Source of the DNA: Echinometra lucunter
Lineage: Eukaryota > Echinodermata > Echinoidea > Camarodonta > Echinometridae
Reading direction: 5' to 3'
Assembly (NCBI GenBank): GCA_029962745.1
Contig: CM057162.1
Span: 8,067,080-8,131,079, forward strand
DNA length: 64,000 nucleotides
How positions within the stretch are numbered: the first letter of the stretch is position 1; every line of letters begins with the position of its first letter. Both the position numbers and the translations under genes were made by a program. Of this stretch, positions 63,059 to 64,000 are shown piece by piece. The notes beneath the pieces were generated by a model that saw only the letters and a program-made list of their open reading frames with translations, was not told the origin of the DNA and ran no database searches.

Positions 63059-63108
63059 AGTGAAAGCTGGGTATCCATATAGTCCAATATATGGTCAAGC
63101 TCATCTAA
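63059..63108 (-). CDS. candidate upstream coding exon
   Basis: A 50-bp stretch between an acceptor (pyrimidine-poor, ending TTCAG) and a GTGAGT donor, open only in the frame LDELDHILDYMDTQLS. The acidic helical character resembles the next exons. It ends in phase 2, whereas exon 61183-61236 must start in phase 0, so an intervening exon of 3n+1 bases would be needed and none was seen. It could be a chance splice-like ORF. Confidence 0.35.
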
Positions 63109-64000
63109 CTGAAGAATACTTCTTTCTTCATTTCAAGAGGAGCCGTACTGTAGTAAAAAGGGCATTAGATAATAAAAGGAATAAACACCACAAAACATTC
63201 CCTCTGCGAGAAAAATTTGTGAATCTCATTTTTAAAGGTGCTTTCATTTTTGTTTGAATTAATTGTCAGTAACCGCATGTGTACTCTACAAATCCATGTA
63301 CACAATGAAAATTTCAAGAATTGGTTCATAATTACTTTTAAAATCTAAGAAACATACAGCTGTCAGTTTAAGGAAAAACATCAATAAAAATACTTAATTA
63401 TTTTTAATAAGAAATATCTGTTCCCAAGCAACAGAAGTGTATACCCCGGGTCATTGTGAAATCTCTGCCATACAATATAACTTCACGTAGAATAGAAGGG
63501 TTATTCCATGATATACTACACCCCCCCCCCCCCACCCCCCCACAGTGAGATGGGTCCGAACACCTGGGCTCCGTTTCATAAAACTTGTTATCAATAACAA
63601 GTTGCAATAACAGTTATACAAAAGCTACTGAAAATCCTTGCATCTGATTAGCTGTGAGCAAATTTGTCATACAAACAGAAGAGTGAAAAGAACAATCTAC
63701 ATGAGAAGCATCATCAAAAAATAGGAGTTTGGATTTGAGTGTATTGCACCACTTTACAAAATTTGCACAAAAATCTGTTGGCCCCTGTCAACAAATAGGG
63801 CCTACAGAGTGCACACGACAAAACAGTGAAACTATGACCTTTGACCTATAAAAGCAAAACACTGAGAGCAGCATCAACAAAAACAATAAGGGGCCTAAGT
63901 TTCACCATGATGCATGGAGATCATTTAGATGGCAATTTTTGCCAGCATCTACGATGTCATCATGAACAACCTTTAATTCATTTTGTACATAATAAAAAAA
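63109..64000. other. right edge, repeats only
   Basis: Contains a poly-C run at 63521-63540 and a MITE fragment (CTCCGTTTCATAAAACTTGT) at 63568-63680. No convincing exon of the gene was found here. Confidence 0.35.

Overview
The window is from an AT-rich animal genome: short exons with GT-AG introns, dense transposon-derived sequence, many microsatellites, and no bacterial-style gene layout. The repeat families (TGACCTTTGACCT-type repeats, CGTTATTCCGAAGGTT arrays, TTAA-flanked MITEs, DIRS-, L2/CR1- and Gypsy-like retroelements) look like those of a marine invertebrate, most likely an echinoderm such as a sea urchin. That placement is an impression from memory, not a search result.

One host gene dominates the window and lies on the minus strand, from about 61.2 kb (possibly 63.1 kb or beyond the right edge) down to a stop codon at 5583-5585. 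I assembled 19 exons by hand. The lower-coordinate half (5.6-31 kb) clearly encodes the MIF4G HEAT domain and the C-terminal W2 domain of an eIF4G1/3-type translation initiation factor. The upper half (45-61 kb) encodes a helical N-terminal region, TPR repeats resembling those of TTC3, and an acidic serine tail. All exon junctions keep one reading frame: 2580 nt, 860 codons including the stop, if an exon-internal MITE is removed. No terminal exon for a TPR gene and no separate eIF4G N-terminus is seen between the halves. The simplest reading is one TPR-MIF4G-W2 protein that lacks the MA3 domain and has no recognisable eIF4E-binding motif. Two adjacent same-strand genes remain a live alternative.

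The gene carries several structural oddities. A 408-bp TTAA-flanked MITE sits inside the coding exon after MIF4G, 14 bp before its splice donor. A 47-bp minisatellite at 58.1-58.9 kb is built from an exon/donor junction, so the splice donor is repeated about 17 times. A 313-bp intronic triplication at 23.1-24.1 kb begins at another donor. One intron has a GC-AG boundary.

The rest is introns and flanks packed with mobile DNA. From left to right: MITEs, a SINE and a long inverted repeat in the 3' flank (0.3-5.3 kb); a 3.2-kb element with terminal hairpins (9.4-12.6 kb); a nested inverted-repeat region holding a 2.2-kb hAT-like element with an 8-bp target duplication (13.1-17.0 kb); a Harbinger-like element with a decayed Myb/SANT-like ORF (21.3-22.2 kb); a LINE (27.2-29.2 kb); a DIRS-like tyrosine-recombinase element and two LINE fragments (31.3-34.3 kb); a 6.4-kb Gypsy-type LTR retrotransposon with 155-bp LTRs (38.5-44.9 kb); and further MITEs, SINEs and satellites to the right edge.
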